DNA of 64,000 nucleotides, taken from assembly GCA_030427905.1 (NCBI GenBank), contig JAUICL010000001.1:558001-622000 (forward strand), read 5' to 3'. A program made the translations under genes and the position numbers. The stretch's first letter is position 1. Every line of letters begins with the position of its first letter. This document shows positions 1-9,011 of the stretch, piece by piece. Source of the DNA: Bacteroidia bacterium (lineage in GTDB: Bacteria > Bacteroidota > Bacteroidia > Flavobacteriales_D > Cryomorphaceae). The notes beneath the pieces are model-generated. The model was not told the origin of the DNA. It made no database searches and saw nothing but the letters and a program-made list of their open reading frames with translations.

Positions 1-268
1 CACATGCATCGCCACCACAGTCAATACCTATTACATTCTGGTTGGTAGCTGTAACTGGGCTTTGCTCTCCTTGGTTTTGAATTCGGTCGTCGCAACTTGG
101 CGGACATTCCGGGCAGTTTGGCCCTCCGCAGTCTACTCTTAATTCGCCTTGATTCTTCGTTTCGTCGAAACAAGTTGGATTAATCTTATTGTCTTCGTTT
201 CTACAAGCCGTGATAGCTAGTAATACGAAGAGGGCGAGCCCTAAATGTTTGAGGATATTATCTTTCAT
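1..268 (-). CDS. Cysteine-rich lipoprotein, 3' part cut off by window edge
   Basis: Open reading frame starting at ATG 268-266 and running off the left edge (89 codons visible). The N-terminus has a basic residue, a hydrophobic stretch and a lipobox ending LLAITAC, with Cys22 as the predicted lipidated residue, so it should be exported and lipid-anchored. After that come two copies of a motif built on C-D-x(4)-NQGE followed by DCGGxxC (Cys-Gly-Gly clusters near residues 33-57 and 59-89). Similar NQGE/DCGG units are common in Bacteroidota surface lipoproteins, where function is unknown. Its ATG overlaps the stop of the small upstream frame by 11 nt, suggesting translational coupling if that frame is real. 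The full length and C-terminal domain cannot be seen. Confidence 0.75.
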   Translation of the reverse strand, partial: MKDNILKHLGLALFVLLAITACRNEDNKINPTCFDETKNQGELRVDCGGPNCPECPPSCDDRIQNQGEQSPVTATNQNVIGIDCGGDAC

Positions 269-464
269 CCGTATCGATTATTTGCGCAATTCTTTCAAAA
301 TAGGTCATCATTGACCTATACTCTTGGGCCAAGATACTATTCAGACGACCAAAAATAACAAAAGTTGTTTGTGAGCCAAGTTCTATTATCTGCCTATCTT
401 GTGGTGCAAGAAGAAGATCAGGAGTGATTCTCAAGAATGTTGGTGTAAAATGGAGTTGATACAA
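258..464 (-). CDS. Small hypothetical ORF upstream of the lipoprotein (doubtful)
   Basis: A 68-codon frame with no recognised domain. In its favour, its TAA overlaps the lipoprotein ATG by 11 nt (ATGAAAGATAA), the same arrangement seen in three other gene pairs of this window. Against it, the first ATG (464) lies inside the 5' end of divergent recJ (start 450), so that start is unlikely. A TTG at 434 or the ATG pair near 314 would be alternatives. Function unknown; it may be only the leader of the lipoprotein mRNA. Confidence 0.35.
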   Translation of the reverse strand: MYQLHFTPTFLRITPDLLLAPQDRQIIELGSQTTFVIFGRLNSILAQEYRSMMTYFERIAQIIDTDER

Positions 465-2204
465 GACAATATAGATTGGCTTTTGCCCAATTTGAGTGGA
501 GAGGAAAAGAGTAAAAGGCTGCTAGCCGAAGTGCCACAGCTTCATCCTGTTATAGCGGAAATTCTTTCGCGCCGGGGGATCTTAGATTATGATGGGATGC
601 GCGATTTTTTCAATCCAGACCTTTCAACCATCGATGATTTTGGCAAAATGCTGAACATCGAGCGTGCCGCAGATCGGGTGGTAAAAGCCATCGAGTCGAA
701 TGATCATATTCTACTCTACGGCGATTACGATGTGGATGGGACCTGTGCAGTTTCCATTTTCTACCAATTTCTAGAGTCGCTCAGCGCTGATGTTTCCTTC
801 TACATTCCCGATCGCTACTCCGAAGGCTATGGTGTGAGTGAGCAAGGGGTAGAAGCTGCCATAGAACGCAAGGCTTCGCTAATGATCACCCTCGACTGCG
901 GCATTACAGCCAACGACACGTTGAAGCTGGCACAAGATGCTGGAATCGATGTGATCATTTGCGATCACCACTTACCGGGCCCGGTTCTTCCGCCCGTTTT
1001 TGCCGTTTTGAATCCCCATCAGCACGACTGCGATTTTGATGGCTTGGAGCTCTGTGGATGCGGTGTGGGCTTGATGCTCATCAGAGAGATAAGTCAAAAA
1101 CTGGACATGCCCGATGCCTGGGAAGCCTATCTTTCTTTCACGGCCATTGCTACGGCTTGCGATATCGTTCCGATGAGAGGGATAAATCGAATTTTGGTGG
1201 CTCAGGGTATGAAACAACTCGTGGAGAGACCACCGAAAGGCGTGAGAGCGCTGGTTTGTCTGGAAGAAAACGATCCTTTTACCATTAAGTCCGTCAGTGA
1301 TGTAGTCTTTGGAATTGGCCCAAAAATTAACGCAGCAGGGAGATTGGAGCACGCTTCGCTCGCGGTCGATCTCTTCACCAAGTACGATGATGATGTGATT
1401 GCTGAGCTAGCAGCCAAGATCAATGAACTCAACACCAAGCGCAAGGATTTGGATGCTGGTGCCACCCAGGAAGCTCTCAGGCAGATTGAAGCCTGGCCCG
1501 ACGCCAAGATGAGAAATACCACCGTGGTATACGGTCAAAACTGGAACAAGGGAATAATCGGCATTGTGGCTTCGCGCTTGATTGAAGTCTACTACCGCCC
1601 CACCATTGTTTTCACCGAATCAAATGGTATGTTGACGGGTTCTGTACGCAGTGTGGATGGATTCGACGTGCACAAGTCGCTCCTATCTTGTAGCGCCTAC
1701 TTCGAAAAGTTTGGTGGGCACGCCGCGGCAGCTGGTATCACCATGAAAAAGGAGAAACTCGATGGGTTTGTCGAGGCTTTTGAACGGGTGGTTTCATCTG
1801 AATTGAAACTAGAACAGAAAAAGCCGACTATTTCGGTTGATGCCTTGGTCAATTTTAAGGATTGGAACAATGGCGACCTGAACAAATTCATGGCTCAGAT
1901 GAATCGGATGAGACCATTTGGACCGGGAAATCTGCCCATCGTTTTCGCCACTGATCACTGTCTGGCCAAAGACGTTCGAGTGCTAAAAGGTGAGCATTTG
2001 AAGTTTATGGCTTTTCAACCGGGCGACGAAGAAAGAACCCTTCCCGTTATTGCTTTTAAAATGGCCGAGTACGCCGATGCCCTTCGATCAGGTGCTCAGT
2101 TTCGCTTAGGCTACAGCGTGGAAGTGAATACGTGGAAGGGAAGATCGACCATTCAGGGACAAGCCAAGGCTATTCTTCTTCAGGCTGAGTCTTATACCGA
2201 TTAA
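450..2204 (+). CDS. recJ: Single-stranded-DNA-specific exonuclease RecJ
   Basis: RecJ is a 5'-3' exonuclease on single-stranded DNA used in recombinational repair and mismatch repair. The 584-aa product has the DHH-family motifs in order: DYDVDG near residues 92-97, the DHH triad at 172-174, and the DHHA1 signature GGHAAAAG near 422-429, followed by a C-terminal OB-like region. Length matches the family (E. coli RecJ 577 aa). The frame opens 17 codons earlier at 399, but ATG 450 begins the conserved region and was chosen. It converges on the mscS-like gene, sharing 35 bp of coding sequence at the 3' ends. No unusual residues were seen in the motifs. Confidence 0.95.
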   Translation: MELIQDNIDWLLPNLSGEEKSKRLLAEVPQLHPVIAEILSRRGILDYDGMRDFFNPDLSTIDDFGKMLNIERAADRVVKAIESNDHILLYGDYDVDGTCAVSIFYQFLESLSADVSFYIPDRYSEGYGVSEQGVEAAIERKASLMITLDCGITANDTLKLAQDAGIDVIICDHHLPGPVLPPVFAVLNPHQHDCDFDGLELCGCGVGLMLIREISQKLDMPDAWEAYLSFTAIATACDIVPMRGINRILVAQGMKQLVERPPKGVRALVCLEENDPFTIKSVSDVVFGIGPKINAAGRLEHASLAVDLFTKYDDDVIAELAAKINELNTKRKDLDAGATQEALRQIEAWPDAKMRNTTVVYGQNWNKGIIGIVASRLIEVYYRPTIVFTESNGMLTGSVRSVDGFDVHKSLLSCSAYFEKFGGHAAAAGITMKKEKLDGFVEAFERVVSSELKLEQKKPTISVDALVNFKDWNNGDLNKFMAQMNRMRPFGPGNLPIVFATDHCLAKDVRVLKGEHLKFMAFQPGDEERTLPVIAFKMAEYADALRSGAQFRLGYSVEVNTWKGRSTIQGQAKAILLQAESYTD

Positions 2205-3303
2205 AGGACTGCCCGTCTTTTTGTTTCGAGATGTGAATCACGCGTTGTGGGAATGGAACGTGGATGTCATTCTGGATAAACTCGCGCTCTATTTCAAATC
2301 GAATTTCACTTTGAAGCGTTTCCGCCACCCAGGTTTTCTTCGCCCAGAAGTAGAGTCGGAAGTCTAATCCATTTTCGCCAAAGTGCTCGAAAAGTACAAT
2401 GATTTGTTTGTTTTTGCTCACATCGGGGTGACGTAGGGCACAGTTGTAGAGCACTTCTTTGACCAACTTTGTGTCGCTACCATACCGCACACTTACATCG
2501 ATTCTAAAACGCGTAAGCGCCGAACTGTGGCTCCAGTTTACCACCTGGTCTCCCACCAGCTTTGAGTTGGGGATGATAATGTATTTCCCGTCTCGCGTGA
2601 TCACTTTTGATGTGCGGATGTCAATTTGCTGCACTTTGGCTACCAGCCCATCTTCGATTTCGATAACATCACCCACTTTTACCGGTCCTTCAAACAAAAT
2701 GATGAGCCCCGAGATCAAGTCGTAAAACAAGTACTGAAGTCCAAATCCAATACCGACCAAAAGGGCACCAGCACCCGCCAGGATCAGCTTGATATCGAGT
2801 CCAATACTCGTCAGTGCTATAAGGGTGGCGAGACCGTAGATAGTGTATTTGGTGAGCTTGTAAATGGTGTACTCCTTTCCTTCGTCTATCCAGTTTTTTC
2901 GGGAGAAATTTTGCCGAAGGATCACGCGTACCAGTCTGGAAACAATGCGCGTGAATAGCAGAATGAGTAGGAGAAGCAGAATTTTCCCAGGGGTGATGGA
3001 CACCTTGTCGATCTTGACCAGCTCATACCCCACTACAAGACTAAGCAGATCGTAGAGCCCCATACTCACAACAGCTACAATGGTGGCGAGACCAATAATG
3101 ATCCACTTTCCGATCTTGAGGAGAATTTGCTCCCGTTCGTGATCGAACACATCTAGGGCTCTGATTTTCTTATGGACGAAAATCTTGAACACGCGCAATA
3201 CGAACCGCGTGACAAAAATGATCAGCAGGAGCAGCAGGATATTCCCAATGGTCAAATTGAAGACATCGTTCTGGTATAGACTGAAATTGAAAAAGCCGCT
3301 CAT
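2170..3303 (-). CDS. MscS-family mechanosensitive ion channel
   Basis: 377-aa inner-membrane protein. Hydrophobic helices lie near residues 18-37, 66-90, 105-128 and 152-172. The pore-lining TM3 is recognisable at about 174-190 as LAGAGALLVGIGFGLQ, with the Gly/Ala packing pattern of MscS. A cytoplasmic beta/vestibule domain follows (GDVIEIEDG, then a conserved IPNSKL). MscS channels open under membrane tension and release solutes after hypo-osmotic shock. It has an extra pair of N-terminal helices compared with E. coli MscS (286 aa). It lies 3 nt downstream of dnaG and is probably cotranscribed. The 3' end overlaps that of recJ by 35 bp. Confidence 0.92.
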   Translation of the reverse strand: MSGFFNFSLYQNDVFNLTIGNILLLLLIIFVTRFVLRVFKIFVHKKIRALDVFDHEREQILLKIGKWIIIGLATIVAVVSMGLYDLLSLVVGYELVKIDKVSITPGKILLLLLILLFTRIVSRLVRVILRQNFSRKNWIDEGKEYTIYKLTKYTIYGLATLIALTSIGLDIKLILAGAGALLVGIGFGLQYLFYDLISGLIILFEGPVKVGDVIEIEDGLVAKVQQIDIRTSKVITRDGKYIIIPNSKLVGDQVVNWSHSSALTRFRIDVSVRYGSDTKLVKEVLYNCALRHPDVSKNKQIIVLFEHFGENGLDFRLYFWAKKTWVAETLQSEIRFEIEREFIQNDIHVPFPQRVIHISKQKDGQSFNRYKTQPEEE

Positions 3304-3306
3304 AGT

Positions 3307-5250
3307 TTAAATGATGGTCGAACCGAAGAATTTTGTGACTTCAATCTTCATCAGGTTCAATTTCATTTTTTCTTTTAACAGTTCATTAATCCGCTCTTCA
3401 TTCTGCTCTTCTTTGAGCTCTACTTCCACATTTTTCATCATGCGCTTTATGCGATTGAGCTTTAAGCGCATTAGTGGGTCAAAAACGGCCCGCTTCAAAT
3501 TTTGATCTTCCGTATCGGTGTAGATCTTGTGCTGATCGGCCCAGTTTTCGCTCAGCTCGTACGGAGATGTCACCATGCTCGCGATGGCTTCAGAGAATTC
3601 TGGGTTCGAATTATTGACAAAATAGGAAGTATCGGGAAATTCACCAGATTCTTCAAAGTTCGTTTTGAAAGAATCTATAATCTGACCGTACAAAGTTGAG
3701 TCGAAAACGACCTCGTCTTGAATCAGGTCGTGCAATATATACTCGGCTACCGAAACGGTGATAATCTCTTCTTCGTGCTCTTCATTCTCTACTTCCACTT
3801 CCATTTCATGGGTTCCATAGCTGATCAGAATTCGAGCTATTTCTTTCTCGTGAAGCAAAGGGTCGGCTGTGAAAGCAGGTTTTGGCTTGGCTTGCTCTAG
3901 CGGAAAAGCGGGCGGAATATCTTCTTCCTTCACCCCCGACTTTTTGTACCGCTTTTTGCGGAGAATCTTATTCAGCTCATTGACCAGGGCCTGCTCGGGC
4001 ACACCCAGTACTTTACTGCAGCGCTCGATGTAAATACTGCGAGCGATCTGATCTGAGATCAACGACAGACTCTCAACGATGCGTCGGGTTACTTCTGCGC
4101 GCTTCACCGGGTCGTCGCTCTGCCCATCTAGAAGGGCTTTCAGCATAAAGTCGGTGAAGTCTACCGCTTCTTCTTTCAAAAACCGCTGAAGCTCAGTAGA
4201 AGAGACCGATCGAGCAAAGGAGTCGGGATCGTGGCCATCGGGAAACATGATCACTTTCACGTTCATCCCTTCTTCCAGAAGAAGGTCTATCCCGCGAATG
4301 GCTGCTTTGATTCCGGCTTGGTCGCCGTCGTAGAGCAGCGATACATTGTTGGTGTATCGTTTAATGAGTTTTACCTGACCGCTAGTCAGAGACGTTCCCG
4401 ATGAAGAAACCGCAAACTCGACACCGGCTTGATGAAGCGAGATAACATCGGTATACCCTTCTACCAAAAAGCAGTGATCGGCCTGGAGTATCCCGCGCTT
4501 GGCTTCATACATACCGTAGAGCGTGCGACTCTTATCGTAAAGTTCGCTCTCAGGCGAGTTGAGGTATTTGGCTTTTGCTTCGCTCTTGAGCGCTCTAGCT
4601 CCAAAGCCCAGACACCTTCCGCTGATATTCCGAATTGGAAAAATGACACGGCCTCTGAAGAAGTCGTATTTGCCATACTGCCCTTCTTTGATAAGCCCCA
4701 AACTCAGAAGGTGCTCTTCGTTGTGGCCCGCTTCCTGCGAAGCTTTGTAAAAAGCGTCGTTTTGATCGGGTGAGAAGCCTAGCCCAAATTTCTTGATGGT
4801 CTGATCTGAAAAACCCCGCTCGCGGAAATAGCTCAGACCTATTTGCTTTCCTTCATCAGTCTCCCAAAGGGTTTTCTCAAAATAATCGAGAGCAAACTGA
4901 TTGACCAAGGCCAGGCTTTCTCGAAGGCTCAACTCTTCTTGCTGCTCTGGAGTGGTCTCGGTTTCTTCAATTTCGATTTGGTACTTGTTGGCCAAGTAGC
5001 GCAGGGCTTCCGGATAGGTCATGTGCTCGAGCTCCATCAAGAAACTCACAGCATTTCCACCTTTTCCAGAACTAAAATCTTTGAATATTCCTTTGGCCGG
5101 CGACACGAAGAAAGAAGGTGTCTTCTCATTAGACCAAGGGCTCAAGCCTTTCATGTTTGAGCCAGCTTTTTTGAGCTGCACAAAATCTGACACCACTTCT
5201 TCTATTCGAGTGGCATCAAAAATTCGATCTATGGTATCCCGAGTTATCAA
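3307..5250 (-). CDS. dnaG: DNA primase DnaG, zinc-ligand-less variant
   Basis: Makes RNA primers for the replication fork. The 647-aa protein has an N-terminal CHC2-type fold, a catalytic core with TOPRIM acidic motifs EGYTDV (264-269) and DGDQAG (308-313), and a long C-terminal helicase-interaction region. The CHC2 zinc ligands are all replaced: the CPFH position reads SPWS (37-40) and the second CxxC position reads DFSS (58-61). The surrounding NEKTPSF and SGKGGNAVSFLM segments are intact, so this is substitution rather than deletion. I recall the same substitution in other Flavobacteriia, so it is probably a lineage trait. It lies between the MORN lipoprotein (3-nt gap) and the mscS-like gene (3-nt gap), indicating an operon. 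Confidence 0.95.
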   Translation of the reverse strand: MITRDTIDRIFDATRIEEVVSDFVQLKKAGSNMKGLSPWSNEKTPSFFVSPAKGIFKDFSSGKGGNAVSFLMELEHMTYPEALRYLANKYQIEIEETETTPEQQEELSLRESLALVNQFALDYFEKTLWETDEGKQIGLSYFRERGFSDQTIKKFGLGFSPDQNDAFYKASQEAGHNEEHLLSLGLIKEGQYGKYDFFRGRVIFPIRNISGRCLGFGARALKSEAKAKYLNSPESELYDKSRTLYGMYEAKRGILQADHCFLVEGYTDVISLHQAGVEFAVSSSGTSLTSGQVKLIKRYTNNVSLLYDGDQAGIKAAIRGIDLLLEEGMNVKVIMFPDGHDPDSFARSVSSTELQRFLKEEAVDFTDFMLKALLDGQSDDPVKRAEVTRRIVESLSLISDQIARSIYIERCSKVLGVPEQALVNELNKILRKKRYKKSGVKEEDIPPAFPLEQAKPKPAFTADPLLHEKEIARILISYGTHEMEVEVENEEHEEEIITVSVAEYILHDLIQDEVVFDSTLYGQIIDSFKTNFEESGEFPDTSYFVNNSNPEFSEAIASMVTSPYELSENWADQHKIYTDTEDQNLKRAVFDPLMRLKLNRIKRMMKNVEVELKEEQNEERINELLKEKMKLNLMKIEVTKFFGSTII

Positions 5251-5253
5251 GGC

Positions 5254-5694
5254 TTAAAGTTCGGGAATGGAATCTGTTTCAATAGAAGCCTTATCCATGT
5301 CTACTTTCTTCAATACGATGCCCGTGGTATCGTAGAAAGTCCATAGCCCGGCCCGTTCGTCGTTGTAGTATCGACCTTGATAGCGCATCATGCCGTTTTG
5401 ATAATAAACTACCACAGGGCCTTTCTTTACACCGTTTACATACTCCACTTCGCTCCACTTGTAGCCATTTTCGAAAAAGGACTCCCAAAGCCCTACGCGT
5501 TTTCCATCCACGCTTTTTCCTTTCACTTTTACCACGCCATTCTTGTAGTGTTCTACCACATCCGTTATTTCTTTTGGGCTCTGATTTTGCTCCCCAGCAG
5601 GTTCCACTCTCTCTTCGGTGATTGTGGGTTGCGATTGATCACAGGCATAGAAAACGACTCCAAATAGGAGGTAAACGATAAGTATTCGGGTCAT
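5254..5694 (-). CDS. MORN-repeat lipoprotein
   Basis: 146 aa with a lipoprotein signal peptide (lipobox FYAC, Cys at about residue 18). It then has tandem MORN/YwqK-like units of the form ExYxNGxxxxxGxxxxGxxxGxWxxYyxnG between about residues 48 and 130. Such proteins are common in Bacteroidota, often labelled YwqK-family antitoxin by sequence similarity although they lack a toxin partner; there is none here. Likely periplasmic or outer-membrane anchored; function unknown. It lies 3 nt upstream of dnaG and 9 nt downstream of the polyprenyl synthase gene, so it sits in one transcription unit with both. Confidence 0.8.
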   Translation of the reverse strand: MTRILIVYLLFGVVFYACDQSQPTITEERVEPAGEQNQSPKEITDVVEHYKNGVVKVKGKSVDGKRVGLWESFFENGYKWSEVEYVNGVKKGPVVVYYQNGMMRYQGRYYNDERAGLWTFYDTTGIVLKKVDMDKASIETDSIPEL

Positions 5695-5703
5695 AAGTTT
5701 GTA

Positions 5704-6684
5704 CTACTTTTTTCTTTCGATAGTATAATTCACCAAGCTTTCAAGGGAGAGCCTGGCTTCATTACTTTCAAAGCTATGAAGAATTTCAATCGCCGCATTT
5801 CGATACTCGAGCATTTTCTTATGTGCGTAGTCAATTCCTCCGGACTGGGTCACATACTCAATGACCTTGGCGACTTTTTTCTTATTGGTATTGTGGTTTT
5901 TGACCGTGTTGATGATCCACTTTCTGTCTTTATCCGAAGCTTTTTGAAGGCTGTGGATCAGCGGCAGGGTCATCTTCTTTTCTTTGATGTCAATACCAGT
6001 GGGCTTACCGATAATGTTCGATGAGTTGTAGTCGAAAAGATCGTCTTTGATTTGGAAGGCGATTCCCACATTTTCGCCAAAGGCGCGCATTTTCTCCTGA
6101 TCTTCTGCCGATGCATCTACTGAGTGAGCACCACTGCTACAACAGGCGGCTATGAGCGAAGCTGTTTTTTGACGAATGATCTCAAAATAGATCGACTCGG
6201 TGATGTTCAACTTGCGCGTTTTTTCCATTTGGAGCAACTCTCCTTCGCTCATTTCCTGAACGGCATTACTCACTATTTTCAAGAGGGTGAACTCGTTTCG
6301 CTCCACACTCATCAAAAGGCCACGCGAGAGCAAGAAATCACCTACCAAAACAGCTACTTTATTCTTCCAAAGCGCATTGATGGAGAAAAATCCCCGTCTC
6401 AAGTGTGCGTCGTCTACCACATCGTCGTGCACGAGTGTAGCTGTGTGGAGAAGTTCGATGAGCGATGCTGCCGTGTAAGTCGAGTCGTTGACCTGACCAC
6501 AGAGCTTTGCCGTCAGAAAAACGAACATGGGCCGCATCTGTTTCCCTTTTCGCTTGATGATATAATGAGTGATCTTGTCGAGTAGAGGCGCTTTGCTCTT
6601 CATCGATTCTTTGAATCTACCCTCAAATTCAGTCATCTCTGACTGAATCGACGCTTTTATTTCCTTAACACTCATTGTGGCCAT
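5704..6684 (-). CDS. Long-chain polyprenyl diphosphate synthase
   Basis: 326-aa trans-prenyltransferase that extends allylic diphosphates with IPP, probably to make the menaquinone side chain (IspB/octaprenyl type; E. coli IspB is 323 aa). The first aspartate-rich motif is DDVVDD (87-92), with GxxRRG following, and the second is DDLFD (214-218). KPTGIDIKEKKMTLP is the typical region after it. The residue pattern before the first motif (LLHTATLVH) lacks bulky residues just upstream, which fits a long-chain product, but the chain length cannot be read reliably. It heads a run with the MORN lipoprotein, dnaG and the mscS-like gene. ATG 6684 was chosen; an internal ATG three codons in is also possible. 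Confidence 0.93.
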   Translation of the reverse strand: MATMSVKEIKASIQSEMTEFEGRFKESMKSKAPLLDKITHYIIKRKGKQMRPMFVFLTAKLCGQVNDSTYTAASLIELLHTATLVHDDVVDDAHLRRGFFSINALWKNKVAVLVGDFLLSRGLLMSVERNEFTLLKIVSNAVQEMSEGELLQMEKTRKLNITESIYFEIIRQKTASLIAACCSSGAHSVDASAEDQEKMRAFGENVGIAFQIKDDLFDYNSSNIIGKPTGIDIKEKKMTLPLIHSLQKASDKDRKWIINTVKNHNTNKKKVAKVIEYVTQSGGIDYAHKKMLEYRNAAIEILHSFESNEARLSLESLVNYTIERKK

Positions 6685-6726
6685 AAGCGGGGCAAATATC
6701 TTAAATCGTGCGAAACATCCCTGCCA

Positions 6727-8280
6727 TCATTCCAGTCTTATTTTGAAGAACTGGAGGTGATACCCACTTCTCGACAAAAGGATAAGACTATTGCTGGTGG
6801 CATAGGCGTAGTTGGGGACAAAGGTGGCACGTTTGTCGGAAGAGAGAAAAAGCGGATACTTTCTGGCTTTGCCGTCGGGTAGTATTTCGAGCATGACGCA
6901 TTGCGCTGAAGACTCAGAAGTGAGCTGCCGGTAGCCCTTTTCGCTTCCTAGACCCAGATCGGCATTTCGGAAGTGGTCGTTGTAAAAAACGTATGTGCGA
7001 TCCTTGTGGTCGTGGGCATAGTATGACACGTACGAGCTATTCTCAGAGGAAGAAGATTGAAATTTCGGAATTACCAGGCTATACTTTATTTGCCCGGTCT
7101 TACCTAAGGAAGTCATCAGTACTTCGTCGTAGTTGTAAATTTTCACCGTGGTATAGGTCCCCATCGATGGATTGAATGTTTGATTGATCTCTGTGTAAGT
7201 CTTCTCGCTTAGGAGTTGAACATTGCCCTTCTTGTTCGCAAAGGTGTAATTGAGCTCGTATGCATCGATTTCGCGACCGCTCTTGCTCTTGGGTCTCAAG
7301 TTTGATTTAAAGTCGCGATCAAATGGCCAAAGCCCAGTTTGGAGTACATCGCCTGTGCTCGGTTGTATCTCGACCGAAAACGTTCCCGCTATGATCAGAT
7401 CTACCATATTGCTGTAGTAGCCGCAGATCTGGATGTTCTTATCAGCGTTTATCATCAATCGGGCATCGTACATCCACTTAGAGCCTAGAGAAAGAGATTT
7501 TTCAGTCAAAGATTCGGTGGCCCAGCTGTAGTGCAAGAGCGAAAAGTTCTTGGCCAGGTTCCTGCCTTCCCCATACTCGTGTACTTCGAGATCTCTGATG
7601 CTGGCTAGAACATACACGTCGCCGGTGCTATCGATCAGGGCGTCCACATAGTTCAGATCTTCGGCTGAGTGTGGCACTTCGAGATTCTTTGCCCGCATAA
7701 GTTGAAACTCGCTGTCAAACAACCGTACTTCAAACTTTTCATTCTTTCCTCCAAAGGGCTCCGTGGGAATGATAGCCGTAATCGTTTGGCCCCGATCACC
7801 GACAAAAATTCTAAAATTCCCACCCGCTTCTATGGCCTTCAAGGAACCCGTGGCTACTTTGATAGGAGCCTTTCCGATTGTTTTGTCAGAAGTTATTGGG
7901 TAGGCCAGAATGGTGATCCGGTCTTCGTTTACATCTTGGGTGCTGGCAATGATAAAGTGATTTTTCTCTGTACTGATGGGGTATAGCAATCGTGGTACAC
8001 CTCCATTGGGATCGTCTAGCTGAAAGACCTTCTTGTCTTGAAGGTACATACTGTCGGTATCAAATTTTAAAAGTTGATATCCGTCTCTTTTCTTCCTGCT
8101 GCGAAACAAGGCATAAAACTCATCACTGTTTTCATTCCCAAACACTTCAATGAGAGCCGTGCCTTTTTGATCATCTATTTCCTGACCCCATTTCAGCTGC
8201 AGGGTTTGAGCCTGAGCCGTTCCAAAAATCAAAACAAAGACTGTGAATAAGGAGAACTTGGAATAGAGATTAACGATCAT
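6727..8280 (-). CDS. Secreted protein of unknown function
   Basis: 517 aa with a clear Sec signal peptide (hydrophobic core and cleavage after AQA near residue 24). The mature part has no family I can name. It is rich in beta-prone segments and repeated patterns of the type D(S/A)xGDVYVLAS, which could indicate a propeller-like fold, but this is a guess. There is no lipobox and no T9SS C-terminal sorting domain, so it is probably periplasmic. It is divergently transcribed from the outer-membrane-like gene starting at 8325, with only 44 bp between the two starts, so the two may share a control region. Confidence 0.75.
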   Translation of the reverse strand: MIVNLYSKFSLFTVFVLIFGTAQAQTLQLKWGQEIDDQKGTALIEVFGNENSDEFYALFRSRKKRDGYQLLKFDTDSMYLQDKKVFQLDDPNGGVPRLLYPISTEKNHFIIASTQDVNEDRITILAYPITSDKTIGKAPIKVATGSLKAIEAGGNFRIFVGDRGQTITAIIPTEPFGGKNEKFEVRLFDSEFQLMRAKNLEVPHSAEDLNYVDALIDSTGDVYVLASIRDLEVHEYGEGRNLAKNFSLLHYSWATESLTEKSLSLGSKWMYDARLMINADKNIQICGYYSNMVDLIIAGTFSVEIQPSTGDVLQTGLWPFDRDFKSNLRPKSKSGREIDAYELNYTFANKKGNVQLLSEKTYTEINQTFNPSMGTYTTVKIYNYDEVLMTSLGKTGQIKYSLVIPKFQSSSSENSSYVSYYAHDHKDRTYVFYNDHFRNADLGLGSEKGYRQLTSESSAQCVMLEILPDGKARKYPLFLSSDKRATFVPNYAYATSNSLILLSRSGYHLQFFKIRLE

Positions 8281-8324
8281 ATTTCTGTTTAACTTCGTCG
8301 CAAATAGCCGAAAAGGACTTTGTT

Positions 8325-9011
8325 TTGCGAAAGCGATTACACAAATATATTCTCTTCTTCACACTTTGTTTTGGTTCAGCGAGTGGATTTTCCCAAACTG
8401 GGGGCATAGATTTCGAAGATGCTTATGAAGCTGATTCGCTTTACGCGGTGCGAAATGCTGTCAAGTTTGATGTGGCACACATCGTTTTTGGCGATCTCCA
8501 ACTGTACTATGAGCGAATTCTAAAATCGGGGTGGAGCGTGGAGTTGGGTGCGGGCATTACCCGACGAAATTATGCGGTAGGTGCCAACAGTTACTCCCTC
8601 GATAACTTGGGGCGCAATGTTGATATCCAAACGGGTTACGCCGCGTCGCTATCCATCCGCAAGTATCTGATTCCAACCGACGAATTGAGTGGCCTTTACA
8701 TATCGCTGACTGGTTCCATCAAAGATTACAAAACAGATTATCAAGTTATAGATTCGGCTGGAAGCCTAACTGATTTCACATACAGAGATCAACGAAAGTA
8801 CATTTCGGGAAGTTTGAACCTGGGCTATCAGCTCCTTCCGGTCAATAGCAACTTTTTTCTAGATGGATACCTCGGGCTGGCCTACCGACGCGAAGATTTT
8901 GACGTGGTGCGTACGGAAGATGAAGAAGACCCGAATGCTTATTTCATCACCCACGATGTAGATAATGTCTTCGCCTTGAGTTTTGGGCTGCGGATCGGTT
9001 ACGGATTCTAA
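8325..9011 (+). CDS. Predicted outer-membrane beta-barrel protein (TTG start)
   Basis: 228 aa with a signal peptide ending near GFSQ (residue 24), then alternating amphipathic strands. The C-terminus ends FGLRIGYGF, with the terminal Phe typical of outer-membrane barrels. It resembles small Bacteroidota porin-like/DUF3575-type proteins; the exact family is uncertain. The start must be TTG 8325: there is no ATG in the signal-peptide part of this frame, and the adjacent divergent gene begins at 8280. Its stop overlaps that of rlmN by 4 bp. Confidence 0.78.
   Translation: MRKRLHKYILFFTLCFGSASGFSQTGGIDFEDAYEADSLYAVRNAVKFDVAHIVFGDLQLYYERILKSGWSVELGAGITRRNYAVGANSYSLDNLGRNVDIQTGYAASLSIRKYLIPTDELSGLYISLTGSIKDYKTDYQVIDSAGSLTDFTYRDQRKYISGSLNLGYQLLPVNSNFFLDGYLGLAYRREDFDVVRTEDEEDPNAYFITHDVDNVFALSFGLRIGYGF

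Noticed and set aside
6124-6585. A 153-codon plus-strand frame antisense to the polyprenyl synthase gene
   Set aside because: It covers the aspartate-rich motif region of a clear prenyltransferase and is a shadow of its codon bias.
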